Origin: Gonocerus acuteangulatus
Taxonomy: Eukaryota; Arthropoda; Insecta; Hemiptera; Coreidae
Assembly: GCA_946811695.1 (NCBI GenBank)
Contig: OX328125.1
Location: 50,626,185 to 50,690,184 of the forward strand
Length of the DNA: 64,000 bases
Reading direction: 5' to 3'
Shown: positions 38,067 through 49,141 of the stretch, piece by piece
How the letters are laid out: every line of letters begins with the position of its first letter
How positions within the stretch are numbered: the stretch's first letter is position 1
Notes under the pieces: model-generated
What the model was told of the DNA's origin: nothing
What the model saw: only the letters and a program-made list of their open reading frames with translations
Databases searched by the model: none
Program-made: the position numbers and the translations under genes

Positions 38067-38228
38067 GGCACATATACATCTAGGTCATTAGCGCCGACAT
38101 CCAGGGTGTAGCGAGGAATTTCACAAGCAAGCCGTGGGATGATAAAATTCCTGCCGGAGGTTGGGAATCGAACCCACCATCTCCCGCTTATGAATCCAAG
38201 GCGCTAGCCATTATACCACGGGAGACCC
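38018..38228 (-). mobile_element. Full-length tRNA-derived SINE, family A, with 7-base duplication
   Basis: Minus strand: head ggtctcccgtggtataatgg, cgccttggattc, B box gggttcgattcccaac, body with tgaaattcctcgctacacc and 3' end ggcgctaatgacctagatg, then an A45 tail (T tract 38020-38064). Exact direct repeats cggttcc at 38011-38017 and 38229-38235. It inserted into the left arm of the repeat cluster. Confidence 0.93.
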
Positions 38229-39306
38229 CGGTTCCTGTTCATATCCCTATTCTCTTTTGAAAAGCATAGAATAGAAACAGATAATATTTTCCTCGGCCTT
38301 TGTTCAAAGGGTTTTATGGCTATACCTGCGGTCAGGTCCGCAAGACCCTAGAATCCTCTTCTACCGATACTTCATTTCATACGTTTCAATGAATTGGAAA
38401 ATATCAAATATTTTCACACATTCCTGTGTTCTTTTACTATAGTAATAATTCTACAGATAAAATCAATTAAAAAATAAAATAAAAAAACCAACAGCATAAA
38501 GGCAATTGAAAATATTCAAAAGACGTCAACGAATCTTTTTCTCTTGGCAAGCTATATTTCTAACAATGAATTTTTTTTCTTATTTTGCCTAATCTGTTTT
38601 ATTGTAATATACATTATCCAACTATAAGCAATTAAAAAATAACAAGGAATAAAAACAGACAAAAAGAACAGTTCGAATAAGCAAAATCAATTACTTTAAT
38701 GTTTTAAGCACTTATTTCTCCTATTGACATCGCCTAATCAAAACTTTCATCAGAACCTTTTTTGTAGAGCATTTAGTAAGCTTTCTAATGGTATTCTTTC
38801 GTTTACCAAGATTCTCAACCTTTTTCGAGATATTAAGGAAAATATACAAAGTTACCAAAACTTTTTAAGTCTGTTAATAAAATATTTTATTCTAACCCTT
38901 CTTTAACTCCAAACGTAACCAAAATTTCAACATATTAGTTTTAATGAAATTAGAACATGCAGATAATGTTTCAACTGAATCTCGTGATTCTAAGTACCCA
39001 AACCAAAAACGGAATTCAAAAACTATTTTTCCAATTTTCTCGACAACGGTTAAAGCTATCGCCTTGAAAATGGTTCCATTCGTTTTCCTAGCCCAAGAAG
39101 CCTATAAAAAGAGTACTTACAAGCTTATGAACTCAAAAACGTAAGCGTTACGATTTTTTTTGCGCGAATTTCGCCCCAAACGCCATCTTCCAGTAGGCGG
39201 ATTTTGCTGGTTAACGAACTTGACCTTTCAAATTGGACGAAGGATTTTTGTACCAAATTTCATCAAAATCGGACCATTCGTCTTCTAGCTAGAGAGCGAA
39301 CAGACA

Positions 39307-39311
<5 letters not shown>

Positions 39312-39352
<41 letters not shown>

Positions 39353-39357
39353 AATAA

Positions 39358-39394
<37 letters not shown>
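39312..39394. repeat. (TA)n-rich microsatellite
   Basis: An interrupted AT tract inside the left arm, between gagcgaacagacaaa and caaatttgaaccaccg. Confidence 0.9.
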
Positions 39395-39398
<4 letters not shown>

Positions 39399-39540
39399 AA
39401 TTTGAACCACCGTTATTTCCGGTCTCTAGGGGTTCTGAAACGCGAAATTTTCTAGTCGGCACTTCCAGTTTGTTTCATTGTATCAACCCTATAAGCGGGG
39501 TTCCTCCCTATGGAGGAGGGAGGAACCGCGCTAAAATGAA

Positions 39541-39950
39541 CTAAATCGGTTCATTAGGAGAGGGGGTTTACTCCGGACCCACAATACCAATTCGCCACTA
39601 CCAGCCGTGATTTTTGGTATATTTCGACGAAACTGTATTCGTAGTGGTAATCCACAGGTAAATATGTGTTGTAAAAATAAACTAAATCGGTTCATTAGGA
39701 GGGGGGGGGGGGTTACTCCGGGCCCACAATACCAATTTGCCACTACCAGCCGTGATTTTTGGTATATTTCGACGAAACTCGGTATTCGTAGTGATAATCT
39801 ACAGGTAAATATGTGTTGTAAAAATAAACTAAATCGGTTCATTAGAAGGGGGGATTTACTCCGGACCCAAATTCCTAATATACTCATACCGGTCGTAATT
39901 TCTGCTGTATTGTAACGGGGGTTTACTTTGTAATATATTTCAATAGAAAA
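39541..39950. repeat. Tandem ~145-base units (about 2.7 copies)
   Basis: Copies start with ctaaatcggttcattag at 39541, 39682 and 39829, each followed by a G-rich run, ttactccgga and attcgtagtggtaat-type blocks. Single copies occur at 24945, 37920 and 47680. Confidence 0.85.
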
Positions 39951-41784
39951 GCCCGCCAGACGTAGGTTCACAAAGCCGCCGCAAGGAGCGCTTTCTACCA
40001 CTAGAGGGACTATATCCTGTTCCTGCGTTAGATCAAAATACGATAATATGAGGTTTTTAGTATTTATTACGTAGTGTAATAGGTACCAAGTGTAAACATA
40101 ACTCTGGAAGCAAATTAATAATTGATCAGTTACTCGTTACAAATTTAAAAGAGAACTATTCATGTTTTTATTTTATTTATGTAGGATATTTTAAGCAAAT
40201 TGTTCTGGAAAGCAGTCTACACTACCCATATTCTGAGGAACGTGCTTAGTTATGCAGCTCCTGCGTGACGGACTTTTTATTCTGAATTCAGCTTATGAAA
40301 TCTTAGATGCATTCCCATAAAATTTAAATGGACTTGCTTTACCCTTCCCTCAAAGAGCTTAATTAATTTTTGGTGAGCTGCGTGTCTGGCAACAAAGGAC
40401 CCTTGCAGTCGTAATAATGTAATACCACTTAGGAATGATATTTATTCAAATCCAGCTTGGGATAAGCTGGCCTTTGAATTGATTCACTGAAAAAGATCCC
40501 TTCGATGCCATGGATATTTTGAAAGTGTGGTAACCAACAGGTGCTATTGGCTTGAGAAATCAATTCGCCATTTAAGAACAATAAAATAAAATATAAACTG
40601 TATTAATGAATTTATTATTAATAATTATTTCCAGAAAATCTCGGCTGTGTCAGTGAGGAGCATGGTAAAAGATTTCTTAAGAACATAAAATAAATGGAAA
40701 GACAATACCAGGGAAAGTGGAATATAAATATGAAAGTTGATTGCTGTTGGTCGCTGAAAAGAGATGTATCAAATTCTTTCCATAGTAGAAACTTTACAAC
40801 ACGCTTGTTTCAAGGCAGTATGTAAAAAACTGCTCAAATGTTCAAATTTAAGTGATGATGTGAATCATTAGTTAATTTTGAAGAGCGTTTTGTTGACATT
40901 TCTGGATTTAATAACTTAAATTTAATAATATAACATAAATTCAGTAGAAGCTAGTATAAAAATGTATATTTGACTATTTCCTGTATTGTGAAAAATTGCC
41001 ATGTGATGGAGAAAAACTAAGTTCATATTATGATTCAGCACACTCAAATTAGGGGTAATGACATATTAAAATAAAAACCCCAGATAAAAATTATAATCAT
41101 CTGCGATCTATATTACCTTCGACAAAGGTTTTCATCATCGATTACAGATAAGATATTTGGATAAGCATTATTCCTTTTCAGTGTGTTTCCTCCCTCCATC
41201 GGTAAGAGAAAACCTGTTATGATGCCAATCCGATGATGCAATTTGGAGGTGTCGACTAAAAAGTTTCAAGTCTCAGAACTCTGTGGTTGAATATTACTAA
41301 CCTATTCTGAAGGGGCCTATTTGACAAAAAATTCATTCAATTTATAAATTGGTGTTGAAAAAGATTGATTGTTAATGTCTCAAAGCTCACGTAAAATCAG
41401 TTGTCCAAATTCGAAAGATCATTTTCCCTCATTAACTAGTAGAATCTGTTTGTTGGTCACTGATTTTTTGGAAAAAATCCCACAACAAAAGTTTCCAGTT
41501 TTTTGTTAATAGTCTTCCAGGTAAACTTTTTTTTGTTTGTGTGGGGAACCTAAATAAAACCGTTTTCAAGTTGATATCTTAAACAGTTTTCAAGAAACGT
41601 GGAAAAAACTTAATTTTTTAGTTTGGTCATTCAAAAAGGTCACACTGCCTTGAAACGTTTTTTGAATGTGCCACATTTGACAATACTAAGATTTACAAAT
41701 TTCAGTTACCTTTGGTGCAGAGGAAGGAATAATAAAAAAAATCAAAAAAAAAAAATCATCATACATGAGCTGTTTTGGACTTTT

Positions 41785-42860
41785 AGCGTGGTTCCTCCCT
41801 TCCTCCATAGGGAGGAACCCCGCTTATAAGGTTGACCCATGATGCAATCCGGAAGTGCGGACTAGAAAATTTTCCGTTTCAGAACCCATAGAGACCAAAA
41901 ATAGCGGTGGTTCAAATTTGTATATATATATATTTGTTTGTTCGCTCCCTGGACGCCTCAAAAATGGTCCGATTTTGATACTGTTAAGTATATAAATCTT
42001 TCGTCTAATTTGAAAGGTCATGTTCGTTAACCAGCAGAATCCGCCCACAGGAACAAGGTTTTTGAAACAAAATTCGCACGAAAAAATCGTTGCGCTTACT
42101 TCATATGCTTGCAAGTACTCGTTTTGTAGGCTTCTTGGCTTAGGGAAACGAATGAAACCATTTTTAAGGCGATAGCTTTAACTGTTTTCGAGAAAAGTGG
42201 GAAAATAGTTGTTGAAGTGTTTTTTGGTTTGGGTATTTAGAATCATGGGATTCAGTTACAATATATACTGGATGTTTAAATTCATATAAACAAAGATGAT
42301 TAAATTTTGGTTGCATTTGGAGTCAAGGAAGGATTAGAATAAAATACTTTATTAAGAGAGACTACACGTTTTGGGAACATCGCATATTTTCCTTAATATC
42401 TCAAACATTGGGAAATTGTGGTAAGTAGATAGAAACTATTCGAAAGCTTACTAAATTCTCTACAATTAATGTTCTGAGAATATTTTCGATTAGGCGATGT
42501 CAATCGGAGAAATAAGTTCTTAAAACTTCAAATGTGTTTGTTTTGTTCTTTTGAACGGGTTTTTGTCTTTGTTTAAATCATTTTTTAATTTGTATTTGTT
42601 TTATATTGCATTTATCTGTAAAAATAGTATTCTAGTAAAAGAAAATAAGAAACAGTACGTAGTGTGTTTCTTGAGCGAACCTTGACAAGGCCAGGGAGTC
42701 AGGTATGAGGTATGGACCCTTGCAATCATAAATTATGATCATAAATTAAAGGTCTAACCAAAATTATAAGTTTCTATTTCAACCTTTCCAAATGACAGTA
42801 GGGATAAGAACAGAATCGCGCAGAGATGATGCAATTCCTGCGAGTGGGACTTTTTTTTGT
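41785..42860. repeat. Right inverted arm of the TA-repeat cluster
   Basis: Reverse complement of the left arm. It begins with the ggttcctcccttcctccata hairpin and ends with gcaattcctgcgagtgggac. Confidence 0.75.
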
Positions 42861-43199
42861 ATACAATCTTAAAAATCCCAAAAGCGGCTTTAAAATCTTG
42901 GTAAGTGGAAGGGGTCCATTTGAAATCTTATTAAATGTTTAAAATGTTGAGAAGAGTTTTTTTAAAATTTTATTTAAATTTAACATGCTTTAGTTTAACT
43001 TACATGTTTTTTTTTTAAACATTTTTATATATATATTTCTTAAATGCCTTTAATAATCCACATACTTTAAAGCTACAGGAAAATGGCAAAAGGCATGAGT
43101 ACAAATATTCAAAATGATGCCTGAACAAGTTAGTTTATTCTCTGAATAATACTATGTCAATCTACAATGAAATTGATTGAATCTACGTTTATGGACTAG
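42861..43199. other. Intergenic spacer
   Basis: AT-rich; nothing recognised. Confidence 0.5.
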
Positions 43200-43756
43200 T
43201 ACAAAAAAATTTGGTGTTGAAGGTAGCGCAACTATATGAACAACAAAGAATGTTGAAAAGTCTATCATTACATGTTTATTACTTTTAAGTAACAAAAAAA
43301 CAATATAACAAAATTATTATTAAGTACATTCATAAGTATACATTCAAATGACTAGAATAGATCTTAAATTTAAAGGAAACATGATCATTTTAATTTTGGT
43401 ATATTTATCTTTATATACAATGAACAAGTCAAATGTATAATATTCGAATGAATTAAAACTAAAATGGACGGTGCAAATATCTTACTAAACTAAAATTAAA
43501 ATCAAAACAAGGCATGATTTTTTTTTTTTTGCAGTGATAATTAATACTCATAATTGTAACAACATTCTTTCAAGAAATGCCTTAAAATTATTCAATAAAT
43601 AAATAATATAGTCGAACAATAAATAAATAGTAAAAAAATATATAAAAAATATTATCTCGTTACAACAAAAGGAACCTTCACAAAATAATTTATAAGTAAC
43701 ATTTATAATACTTGGGATTGAGTTGCTGGAACTGCATTTTGAGCTGGAGGAAGAAT
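43200..43756 (-). other. Probable 3'UTR of the prohormone gene
   Basis: AT-rich sequence between the candidate stop and a minus-strand AATAAA at 43280-43275. There is no other coding potential beyond low-complexity open frames. Confidence 0.35.
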
Positions 43757-43762
43757 TCATTC
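43757..43762 (-). CDS. Candidate terminal coding bases of the prohormone
   Basis: A good acceptor (a T-rich run ending gcag) precedes 43762. In phase 0 the exon adds Glu then TGA. In phase 2 the same exon would instead read NEFFLQLKMQFQQL and on to KCYL-stop, which needs an unseen extra exon. A minus-strand AATAAA at 43280-43275 fits a transcript end. Confidence 0.35.
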   Translation of the reverse strand, partial: E

Positions 43763-46668
43763 CTGCAAAAAAAAGGAAAGACAATAAGTAATGATTGTAT
43801 TTTCCGAAATGTTTTATTGTGAGAATGTTGATCTAGTTGCATTACTAATGCAATAGCGTGACCATACATTCATATCACATTACATTGAAATATTGCAACA
43901 CTGGATTATAAACTCACGGTAACATATGTATGTGTGTTTGTTTAAAGTTGCATATTTACCTTCTGTCTTGTCATAATTTTTTTTCTTTTATTAATACATG
44001 TTTTTTGTTATTTCTTATCTAATAAGTTGTTTCTGCTAGGTGATTCAACTTTTAACATATATAATACAAGGAAAATATAAAAATATCATGTTTCTTTCAT
44101 CTCAACATGTCTATGATGTAAGGTATTAGTACAGCTTTTATATTTAGGTTACAATGGCTTGTATGCCATTAAGGTATTATTATTTAGTAGTGTGTCGACC
44201 GCAAGTTAGTAGTCAGTTGGTAGTAAATGTAAGTATAATTTTAATTTTTTTAAATTTAATTGTATACATAGCATCTTCTCTGTATATCAACCTTTTACTC
44301 CCTTATTTTTCTATTTTGATGTGTTTTTTTTTTCAATTTAGTCATAGAGTTTATTATCAAATATTTTTATAGAGAAATATTTTTTTATTTTCATGAGATA
44401 AACATAACAAATTAATGATGGCTAACACTAAATTTATTAATTTATAAGCATCCGCAACTAAGGATTTTTGCTCCCGCTAAATTTAAAACTGCATTTAAAA
44501 AAACAAAAACAATGGTGTGCGGGAGTATGGATTATGAACGATACATATTAGTAGGCTTGCCATATTTTTGGTGAGTGAAGCTGGAGCACATTAATGTGGG
44601 ATGGGTATACCCAGGATCTGGGGGGTATGGAAGAGCAGGGTGGGTCCCAACAATTTAAAAAAAAAATAGAAGCAAAATGGTGAGTTTTAAGCCTCTCTAG
44701 TAACGGTAGTGGGAATCTGGAACCCTAAATTGTTAGTCTATCTACCTAAAAATATAAAAGGAAGTTTTGCTACTTAAATAAATCGCCCAGCCAAATAGTA
44801 AATGGGCTGGTCGCTGGCAGCACTTTGCAATTAGTTCCATCTTTTGCTCAGAGATTTGAGTTAGAATACTTCTCACTTCTTTGACCATGTGCGCAGTATT
44901 CAAAAATTTTGATTGTAGAAAAGTAACCACCGATTCATAAAAGGTGCTTAAAAATATAAATTCATTCCTTCTTACCTCTGACAGCCGTTTCCGGGACATT
45001 GATAAAACCGGGCGGGACACCGGGACAAGAGCAAAATACCAGGAAGTATGGCAAGCCTGCATATTAGCAACTTCACGGGATAATATTAGGTATTAATCGG
45101 TTATGAAGTATAGAAAGAAAAGATCAAACAAACGCACACACGCATAATTTTTACAATAGATTAATCAAAATTAAGAGTTGAATTTTGGCCATGGTACAAC
45201 CTTCCTGTCGAAATTTATAATCCAATGAAAAGATGCTGATTCAGAGTCATTACACTCTACTTTATCAGAATGATCTAGCTTGGTTATCAATTTCAGAATG
45301 ACAAGACTATTTCACAAACAGTATTTATTCTAGGATAGTATTTAATGTCTGCCTTTATGATTAGCCATTTGTATGATTCTCTGAAAACAGCAGATTCCAT
45401 ACTAATTCTAATGAGTTTATTGATAATAAATTTTAATTGTTTGTATACGTACGTTTTGGTCTTCTGACCAGTAGTAAGGGGGCCATTGTACGACTGGTGT
45501 TTCCTGCCCCGCGCTTTCATCTTCTTCATTTTTAGCTAAGCTCTCGAAAATCCTGTCAAGGAGTACACCTGGAGATCGCCTCTTACGACCACTGCAAATA
45601 AAAAAGTAGATTGTAAAAAAAAAAAAATGTTATTTGAAAAGTTTATATTACTAAATTTAAATATTGGCATTATATACATGTAACAGTAATATTTAAAAAA
45701 AAGAAAAGATAATCAAAGCCACTTTGTGGTGTTGATTCGGCATCATTGACCAGACACACAACAAATAACAAAGATCACAAATAACTACATCAAAGAAAAC
45801 ATGACTACATTATTATCTAATTTACTTACAACTAATCACAAATAATTAAAAAGTTGAATCACCAAAATAGTGTAAAACTAAAATAAAAATAAAAAAAGCG
45901 ATGTCTCCTTTGCATATCTATAGACGCCTTACGTCTGTATTATCTATATTAACTATTACGCCTTTCTCGACTTTTCCTCTTTACCTCAAATTTTTATTAC
46001 ATTTTTGAAAACGAATTAAAAAATAAAGAAAAGCCTGTATTTTTCTTTCGCTTAGTATTTAGCAATAAAATTCTGGCCAAAGTAATATCTATTTTCAACG
46101 TCACTAGTGCAGATTTGATGTCTCAAACATGACATTTTTTAGTCAAATAATAGTAGTTTTATCTTTAGATTCAACTAAAAATATTTTACTTACCAAACTA
46201 TCAAAGTAACTACTTTCATGAAAGTTATGTTTGAGGGTGGTAGAAGTCGAATCTTCACTTATGAAATTGAAAATACATATCACATTGGCCGCCATTTTAG
46301 CGCTAAATGCTAAAAGAAGCAAAAATTAGTTTCATTATTTTTTGAGTAGTTTTTAGAAATGTTTTAAAAAACTGTGGTAAAGATGAAACGCCGACCTTTG
46401 AGCGCGCAATTAATAGTTATTTGTTTATTTCGTGACAGAGGCGATTAACTCAGAACGACAGAATCAAAGTGATAGTCAGTTGTTTATAAAATTAACAAAG
46501 CTAACAAAAAAATATTAAAAAAAGAATCAAATACAAGAAAAATAAAATAGAATAAAATATAAAACAACAAATTAAATATAATTATACTTTTGAGTAAATT
46601 TGTGTATATTTTAAATGTGTTAGGTTCGAATGTACGGACTACCTTCCTATCTTCTTAATGTTTAAACA

Positions 46669-46760
<92 letters not shown>

Positions 46761-47813
46761 TTACAACACATTCATACATATGTTTATAAATTTATATGGA
46801 ATTTATATTTGTTACATAGCAGGTAGGATCAAAGAAGATGGAGAAATATTTCAGAACTTCATTCATGTATTCAATTTAGTGGCTATATTCCTCCGAAATT
46901 TCCGAGGAAAGATATTTAAAGATTACTCCCACAGGGTTCTTTATATTTTCCTTGCAGGCACGGTACATGGAAAATGCTGAGGAAGAGTATGTTTTGGAGG
47001 AAATTCTTTCTGAAATGATGTATGGCGATGGAATCTATAACAGGTTAGATAGATATGTAGGTAGGATTCCCCAGGGGCTGGACGAGAAGTAGATGGAACT
47101 TTCTATCTCTAGGAGATATAATTCACATATATATGTTAGCATATACTCCTCACGTCCTAGCATATACTCCTCATATGTTAGCTTATATTCATCAAAAACC
47201 GCCACTAACTCGCTGCTTGTGAAGAGGTCGCAATCTCATCTAGATGTGCTGCTTAAATGGTTAGTTCCTTTTGAGTGTTTCATCTTTTTACTTCGCAGAG
47301 ATTTTCACTACCTGCATTTTTAATTATTTATTCCCTTTTACAACTCTTTTAACATCTTGCGAGAGAATGTACCTAGATGAGATTCCACAAATGAAAGATT
47401 TTTTTTAGACGTTCTTGAAATCTGCTTCGTTCCTAACATCAAAAATTATATCCAAATGTGTACTAGAGGCAACAATTTTTCTTGTTTCACCACGAAACTT
47501 GGTAAATAGAAGTCCCACAAATTTTTGTACAAGATTGTTAAAATACAAGATAGTTAACCAGCATAATCAGCTAATTTGGAGTGGGGTTTTCATTAAAAAA
47601 AAAAACACACACAAAAAAACAAAACAAAAACAACTCAGTATGCTTAGTGCTCAATTAAAGATAATGATGTGTTGTAAAATTAAGCAAAATCGGTCCATTA
47701 GGAATGCAGGCTTAACCTGGGGCCTAATTATTAATTTTTCTGTAACCGCCGTAATTGTTTACTATTTTACAACGAAATTCGGTAGACATCGTGCCAAACT
47801 AATAGTAAACAGA

Positions 47814-47853
<40 letters not shown>

Positions 47854-49141
47854 AAAATAAAATAAAGAGGCAAAATTAGAAGATGGGATTTTCTCTAGAA
47901 AAAAATAAAATAATAATAATTGGGCCATGAATAAAAAAGAGAAAAATTATTAATGTTAATTTTGGATTTTCGTAGGTTAGTTTAAACAGATTCTTCAGCA
48001 ATACAACCTTGCTGAGGATTTGATAACATTCGTTTTCGGTTTGATAAGGGATGTAACAATAGAATGTGAATGTTTATTTGAAAATAAACCCTCTTATTTT
48101 CATATTACAGTGATAGTTTAAAGAAAAAGAGTTCCTGGCCTGCCATATTTGCATGAAAGACGCACTATATCATCATAACGAAAGTTACAAGAAATAATTT
48201 TTGATACAAGGAATAATAGGAGTCCATTTATTTATTTTATTTTATTTATTATTATTTTTTTTTGGGTGCATCGACTCCTAGGGCCATCAGCACCGGAGTC
48301 CAATTATTATCACTAACATAAGAAGAATGAATGATGAAAAAGAAGTGAAAATTATTCAACTGTTACTAGAAAACGCTAATTTAGTAACTCAACGAAATAA
48401 CTTCCAACAAAAGCTTAAACTCATATGATTCGGAAGTTTTGCCATCAGGGCTTATGTTAGTCCATTTATTATCACTAACATAAGTCCTGATGGCAAAACT
48501 TCCGAATCATATGAGTTTAAGCTTTTGTTGGAAGTTATTTCGTTGAGTTACTAAATTAGCGTTTCCTAGTAACAGTTGAATAATTTTCACTTCTTTTTCA
48601 TTATTCTGATTTTTCCTTACCGTTCTGAATTATGTCGTTATAATAAAATAAAACGACTGATAAAACCTTCAATATTTTGCAGATAAAATTATTATTTAAT
48701 TGGAATTTATTTATTCTAATATGCATAACTGGGAAAAACTTTTTAAATTAAATTTTTCCTAATTTAATTTTTTTTTCGATAATGAACAGTAGACGTAGGT
48801 TGTTAAAAATAAATCAAAGTTATTTTCAACGAGAATTAATTATATCTGTAAATTTCCTTAAGTTAGTCTTGTTTTGCCCGTTTGTGAAAGTTAGAAGATC
48901 TTATTTTTGTTTGTTCCCTTATTTTTAGGATGTTATAACCCTCTTTTAATTTTTTTTTAAACCTAATGATTGTGATTATTATTAAAAAAATAGTTTCCTT
49001 ATTATTAGTGAATTTACTCACATTTTCCTTGGGTCGACACTGCCGAATCCATAGGGGATGTTTTTGATATTTCCTTTCATGTTGGAGAGAGCGACGAGGG
49101 TTTCCAGTTCGGCCAAGCGTTGATCGGACACTCGTTTTTGC
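43757..49141 (-). CDS. Peptide-hormone precursor, possible insect PTH-like peptide (partial)
   Basis: Minus-strand exons 49141-49022 and 45591-45453 splice in phase (GT-AG; split Ile codon). They encode QKR, then a peptide starting VSDQRLAELETL and ending NIPYGFGSVDPRKI, then GRKRR. KR is a prohormone-convertase site and GRKRR an amidation plus dibasic site, so a 37-residue C-terminally amidated peptide is predicted. A linker follows (SPGVLLDRIFESLAKNEEDE, then PPYYWSEDQN). A last exon from 43762 would add Glu and a TGA stop at 43757 if joined in phase 0. From memory the peptide resembles the arthropod family called insect parathyroid-hormone-like peptide (iPTH), secreted and thought to act through a class B receptor; I could not check this. 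The signal-peptide exon is not found and probably lies more than 1 kb upstream. The gene is convergent with Sos. Confidence 0.6.
44552..45059. mobile_element. hAT-type MITE with 8-base duplication
   Basis: The termini (t/c)aggcttgccata are inverted, and exact catattag repeats flank it at 44544-44551 and 45060-45067. 508 bases, no transposase. It lies in the intron before the candidate last exon of the prohormone gene. Confidence 0.9.
45453..45591 (-). CDS. Prohormone exon with GRKRR processing site
   Basis: 139 bases: acceptor tttgcag, donor gtacgt. The first base completes an Ile codon, followed by GRKRRSPGVLLDRIFESL and an acidic stretch ending PPYYWSEDQN. A second possible donor lies four bases further on (gtatac) and would change the phase of the next exon. 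Confidence 0.68.
46671..46768. repeat. (TA)n microsatellite
   Basis: About 98 bases of AT dinucleotides with one short interruption. Confidence 0.95.
46958..47043 (+). other. Orphan exon-like open stretch, unidentified
   Basis: It follows cttgcag and precedes AG|gttaga, encoding ARYMENAEEEYVLEEI, then SEMMYGDGIYN. The composition is more coding-like than the surroundings, and the frame stays open to a TAG at 47091 (RYVGRIPQGLDEK). No partner exon was found. It may be a real exon of an unseen gene, a pseudogene piece or chance. Confidence 0.3.
47640..47860 (+). repeat. TA-repeat family copy
   Basis: gtgttgtaaaattaagcaaaatcggtcc and later blocks match the tandem unit at 39541; it ends in a (TA)n tract at 47813-47850. 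Confidence 0.65.
48250..48302 (-). mobile_element. SINE family A 3'-end fragment
   Basis: Minus strand ggactccggtgctgatggcc then gtgcacccaaaaaaaa resembles the 3' end of the SINE at 38018-38228. Confidence 0.5.
48334..48461. repeat. 128-base inverted repeat, left arm
   Basis: Reverse complement of 48474-48601 with only a couple of mismatches (for example a g/a near the loop), with a 12-base spacer. Confidence 0.92.
48474..48601. repeat. 128-base inverted repeat, right arm
   Basis: Pairs with 48334-48461. The outer left sequence tatcactaacata is also repeated directly at the loop. Confidence 0.92.
49022..49141 (-). CDS. Prohormone exon with predicted amidated peptide
   Basis: 120 bases: acceptor tttgtgcag, donor gtgagt. 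It enters with one base, then reads 39 codons from QKR, and leaves in phase 2. It holds a KR cleavage site and nearly the whole predicted peptide (DQRLAELETL, YGFGSVDPRK). Its base composition is clearly less AT-rich than its surroundings. Confidence 0.7.

Larger units (their letters stand above)
37720..42860. repeat. Cluster of inverted and tandem TA-repeat family elements
   Basis: The arm at about 37970-39535 (interrupted by a SINE) is the reverse complement, diverged, of 41785-42860. Shared blocks include ctcgcaggaa(c/t)tgc, catcaaaatcggaccatt, ttcgttaaccagca(a/g)aatc and a terminal hairpin ggttcctccct...agggaggaacc (39500, 41795). (TA)n tracts sit at the same internal place. A further diverged copy lies at 41215-41720, and tandem units at 39541-39950 fill part of the centre. 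No transposase ORF. Confidence 0.75.
45592..49021 (-). other. Prohormone gene intron (3.4 kb)
   Basis: It holds a (TA)n tract at 46671-46768, an orphan exon-like stretch on the other strand (46958-47043), a TA-repeat family copy (about 47640-47860), a SINE tail (48250-48302) and a 128-base inverted repeat (48334-48601). Confidence 0.5.

Noticed and set aside
39531..40001. 156-codon minus-strand frame with internal protein repeats
   Set aside because: The protein repeats are just the translated tandem 145-base DNA unit; no codon-level constraint is apparent.
43548..43784. 78-codon minus-strand frame rich in Ser, Ile and Phe
   Set aside because: Runs into low-complexity AT sequence. More likely an out-of-frame reading of the prohormone last exon and 3'UTR.
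44142..44232. Exon-like + strand stretch between tttag and gtaagt
   Set aside because: The signals are good but the 25-codon peptide (ATG then Tyr/Val-rich) has no partner exon or family; treated as chance.
47415..47852. 145-codon + strand open frame
   Set aside because: It covers a TA-repeat family copy and ends in (TA)n-coded Ile-Tyr repeats.
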